This document shows, piece by piece, positions 33,541 to 35,225 of a stretch of 35,225 nucleotides of DNA. The first letter of the stretch is position 1, and each line of letters opens with the position of its first letter. The notes beneath the pieces are model-generated. The model did no database searches, was not told the DNA's origin, and saw nothing but the letters and a program-made list of their open reading frames with translations. The translations under genes and the position numbers were made by a program. Origin of the DNA: Prevotella sp. (lineage in GTDB: Bacteria > Bacteroidota > Bacteroidia > Bacteroidales > Bacteroidaceae); assembly GCA_017455495.1 (NCBI GenBank), contig JAFTAR010000191.1:1-35225 (forward strand). Direction: 5' to 3'.

Positions 33541-33600
33541 ATATTTTCTGCAAAATTAAGAATTTTCCGTGAGAAACAAATCATTCTTCACAGAAAATAT
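33541..33600 (-). promoter_or_regulatory. Methyltransferase promoter flanked by a 10-bp inverted repeat
   Basis: On the minus strand TTTG (33580-33577), 18 nt, then TAATTTTG (33558-33551), about 20 nt before the ATG. The words ATATTTTCTG (33541-33550) and CAGAAAATAT (33591-33600) are exact inverted copies on either side of the promoter and could be an operator. Confidence 0.6.
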
Positions 33601-34125
33601 ACATTATTTAATAGAAAGTGGGAAAGGCATACCAACGTGCCGTGGCGGGGCAAGAGCATCTTGCAGAAGGTGCTTTTGCCTGTGGCCTGCGCCCCTATGA
33701 GCATGGGCACGATGGAGTTTCCGTGGTCCTGGCTGAGGCCACGGGCCTGGGACACCTTGGCCAGCGGCCAGCGGCGGAACAGGTGGAGCCACTTCAACGC
33801 AGCGGGATTGCAAGAATTGCAAATCCTGCTGAACGGGCTCAGCGGGAGACGGAACAGGCTCAGCTGGAGACGGAACAAGCTCAGCGGGAGACTGGACAGG
33901 CTCAGCTGGAGACGGAACAAGCTCAGCGGGAGACTGAACGGGCTCTGCGGGAGACGGAACGGGCTGTGCGGGCTGAACTGGGGACTGCTCAGACTGTTCA
34001 GGCTGTACAGTGCAGTCCTCTTCTTCGTCTACGGATAGGATGTCAAGGGCCTTCGAGATGATTTCAAGGGCTTTCATGGTCAGCATGAAGGTCTGGCTGC
34101 GCAGGGTGTTGTCTATTTGTTTCAT
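33588..34125 (-). pseudogene. Frameshifted and truncated VapE/DUF3874-type (VirE) primase-helicase relic with a proline-rich repeat region
   Basis: Reading from ATG 34125 gives MKQIDNTLRSQTFMLTMKAL, an acidic stretch and then a seven-residue repeat of the PAEPVPS/PAELVPS kind. Near 33815-33835 the frame is lost. In the next frame (ending 33588) the text becomes LHLFRRWPLAKVSQARGLSQ, then NSIVPMLIGAQATGKSTFCK, matching the segment around the Walker A loop of VapE/DUF3874 helicases. It stops about 20 residues later, where the family normally continues for hundreds of residues. So this is a relic with one frameshift and a 3' deletion. The single 173-codon frame 34125-33604 reads shadow sequence after the shift. 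VapE-type genes belong to phage satellites and integrative elements. Confidence 0.65.
33836..33982 (-). repeat. 21-bp tandem repeat (seven units) coding the PAEPVPS heptapeptide
   Basis: Six clear units and one degenerate unit of the form GGCTCAGCGGGAGACGGAACA (plus strand, one base over the quoting limit if extended) follow without gaps from 33836. Alternating units carry CAGC and GGGAG/TGGAG variants, which suggests that pairs of units were duplicated. Confidence 0.8.
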
Positions 34126-34154
34126 AGTCTGTAGCTGTTTTTTATACTGGTGTG

Positions 34155-34176
34155 CAAAGGTAGGCCTGAGGAGGCC
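34155..34176 (-). promoter_or_regulatory. Promoter -7 box and small palindrome upstream of the VapE relic
   Basis: On the minus strand TACCTTTG (34162-34155) is a full TAnnTTTG match, 30 nt before the ATG at 34125. Directly upstream is the palindrome GGCCT-GAGG-AGGCC (34163-34176), an operator candidate. No clear -33 element was found. Confidence 0.45.
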
Positions 34177-34249
34177 GAAGCTACATCCCGTTAACGCGGA
34201 GATAACACTTGTTTACAGGTTTTAACCAAAACTTATCCCGAAAATACCT

Positions 34250-34427
34250 GCACTACTTGCACCTGTCATCGTGGGGAGGCCCCACAGAATCATGGGGAGG
34301 CCCTGGAGAATCGTGGGGCAGCCCCGCAACACCGTGGGGAGGCTCCGCAGAATCATGGGGAGGCTCCCCACACTTGTTCTCATTCTCTCATTTTCCCATT
34401 CCGGTGCAAGTAGTGCAAGTAGTGCAA
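34250..34427. repeat. 21-bp tandem array (five units) bounded by 14-bp inverted repeats
   Basis: Five gap-free 21-bp units occupy 34269-34373, each with the core TGGGGAGGC or TGGGGCAGC and a G/C-rich end. The array is enclosed by GCACTACTTGCACC (34250-34263) and its exact inverse GGTGCAAGTAGTGC (34403-34416). The right side also repeats GTGCAAGTA twice. It lies in a 395-bp gap between the VapE relic and the pectinesterase, which otherwise holds only the terminator hairpins. Confidence 0.85.
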
Positions 34428-34451
34428 CATAAAAAACCATTGAATAAGTAA

Positions 34452-34481
34452 GGGAGCGGAAACATAAAAGTTCCCGCTCCC
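34452..34481 (-). terminator. Probable terminator hairpin after the pectinesterase gene
   Basis: GGGAGCGGAAAC (34452-34463) and GTTCCCGCTCCC (34470-34481) form a strong stem with one mismatch. On the minus strand it is followed by a moderately T-rich stretch. A second small hairpin, GCTGAGC-AA-GCTCAGC (34498-34513), lies between it and the stop codon. Confidence 0.55.
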
Positions 34482-34520
34482 AAGTTACAAAGTTCATGCT
34501 GAGCAAGCTCAGCTCTTCAC

Positions 34521-35225
34521 TTACTTAATCACGACCTTGCGGCCATTGACGATGTAGAGACCGCGCTGGGCGTTCTGTACACGCACACCGTTGAGGTTGT
34601 AGATAGCGTCGTCGGCAGGAGCTGCAGGAGCTGCGAACTCGAAGATGCCAGTGGTGACGCCAGTAGCGGTGACAACCTCGCTGGCCTCGCTCAGACCACC
34701 CATCTCGTTGGCAGCACGCACTGCGTAGCTGCCGTCCTCAGGCAGTTCAAACGTAGGCTCAGTGGTGAAGCCGATAACCTTACCGTCCTTAACAACGGCC
34801 CACAGCAGGGCGTAGTTGCTGTTGTCCCATACGAGGTTGTTGCCGTCCTGATGCACATTGGCGGGCACAGGAGCCTGCTCGGTAGCGAGCGTGGGATCCC
34901 AGTCGCCGAACATGCGGTGCAGGTCGCTGTTCTCAAGAGCCTCCTCGGCGGTGAGCACAGGATTGTTCTCATGGCCGTCGCCGAAGGTCTTCTTACGACC
35001 GCTGAGGTCGATCTGAGAGCCGGTAGAGGTCATAGAGTTGTACTCAGCGAAGCGTGCGGGCCAGCCGCCACTCATCTCGTTCCAGCCGATAGCGGAAGGA
35101 ACAACATTCATACGGGTGTCAATGAACAGGGCGATAGGTGTGCCGCTGCCCCAAGGACGACCGAGGGTGTAGTTGCCGTCAACGCCAGCGCCTTCACCGT
35201 TGATGGTGCAATCCTTATAGATCCA
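34521..35225 (-). CDS. Pectinesterase, carbohydrate esterase family 8 (CE8), C-terminal part (5' end beyond window)
   Basis: The frame stays open to the right edge, giving 235 residues. An internal ATG at 35111 is not the start. The first residues, WIYKDCTING, and then NYTLGRPWGSGTPIALFIDT carry the CE8 LGRPW motif, whose Arg is catalytic. IGWNEM matches the GW..W segment that follows it in pectin methylesterases. The remaining 100 residues form a beta-rich module, then a tail ending AIYNLNGVRVQNAQRGLYIV and NGRKVVIK, common on secreted Prevotella proteins. It should remove methyl esters from pectin outside the cell, exposing polygalacturonate to the PL9 lyase. The catalytic aspartates lie outside the window. 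Confidence 0.88.
   Translation of the reverse strand, partial: WIYKDCTINGEGAGVDGNYTLGRPWGSGTPIALFIDTRMNVVPSAIGWNEMSGGWPARFAEYNSMTSTGSQIDLSGRKKTFGDGHENNPVLTAEEALENSDLHRMFGDWDPTLATEQAPVPANVHQDGNNLVWDNSNYALLWAVVKDGKVIGFTTEPTFELPEDGSYAVRAANEMGGLSEASEVVTATGVTTGIFEFAAPAAPADDAIYNLNGVRVQNAQRGLYIVNGRKVVIK

Noticed and set aside
34250..34427. Possible CRISPR array
   Set aside because: The units are contiguous 21-bp tandem repeats with no spacers, and no cas genes are present.

Overview
The window reads as chromosomal DNA of a fairly GC-rich gut or oral Bacteroidales, most like Prevotella or a close relative. The evidence is a SusC/SusD pair, lipoproteins whose Cys is followed by acidic residues, the Bacteroidetes promoter form TTTG-N18-20-TAnnTTTG at several genes, weak Shine-Dalgarno sites, and secreted enzymes with Bacteroidales-style C-terminal tails. 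No rRNA, tRNA or CRISPR array was seen.

Layout. (1) 1-138, minus: the 5' end of a group II intron, most like class IIC, sitting 3 nt behind a terminator hairpin. (2) 205-8687, minus: a glycan-uptake locus in the order susC, susD, a DUF4957/DUF5123-like beta-helix lipoprotein and a small lipoprotein. It is probably for pectin, because a PL9 pectate lyase (18187-21729) and the C-terminal part of a CE8 pectinesterase (34521 to the right edge) lie in the same window. (3) 8852-18117, plus: serine acetyltransferase, a 1193-residue fusion (GT2-like, DUF4922/HIT-like, SpoIID), a REP-associated tyrosine transposase (RAYT)-like HUH protein, an AmpG-like permease, a lipoprotein and a TrkH-type cation transporter. 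SpoIID plus AmpG suggests peptidoglycan turnover. (4) 18187-23421, plus: PL9 pectate lyase, then an AAA-ATPase/PD-(D/E)XK protein. (5) 23434-30045, minus: a compact six-gene cell-surface glycan (LPS-type) operon of sugar aminotransferase, GT2, GT4, phosphoethanolamine transferase-like, LpxL/HtrB-like acyltransferase and GT11 fucosyltransferase. A GT8-like gene is divergent from it. (6) 31158-32161, minus: low-molecular-weight tyrosine phosphatase and NrdG. (7) 32185-34450: an accessory island with a C5 cytosine methyltransferase, a short restriction-enzyme-like remnant, a frameshifted VapE/DUF3874 relic and two 21-bp-period tandem repeats. (8) The CE8 pectinesterase at the right edge.

The main points for follow-up are: the GT2-DUF4922-SpoIID fusion carrying two GC-rich palindromic elements read in frame, directly upstream of a RAYT-like gene; the intron placed behind a terminator; the methyltransferase island that leaves nrdG without nrdD; and the VapE relic with an iteron-like array. 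Functions are assigned from motifs read by eye. No database search was run.
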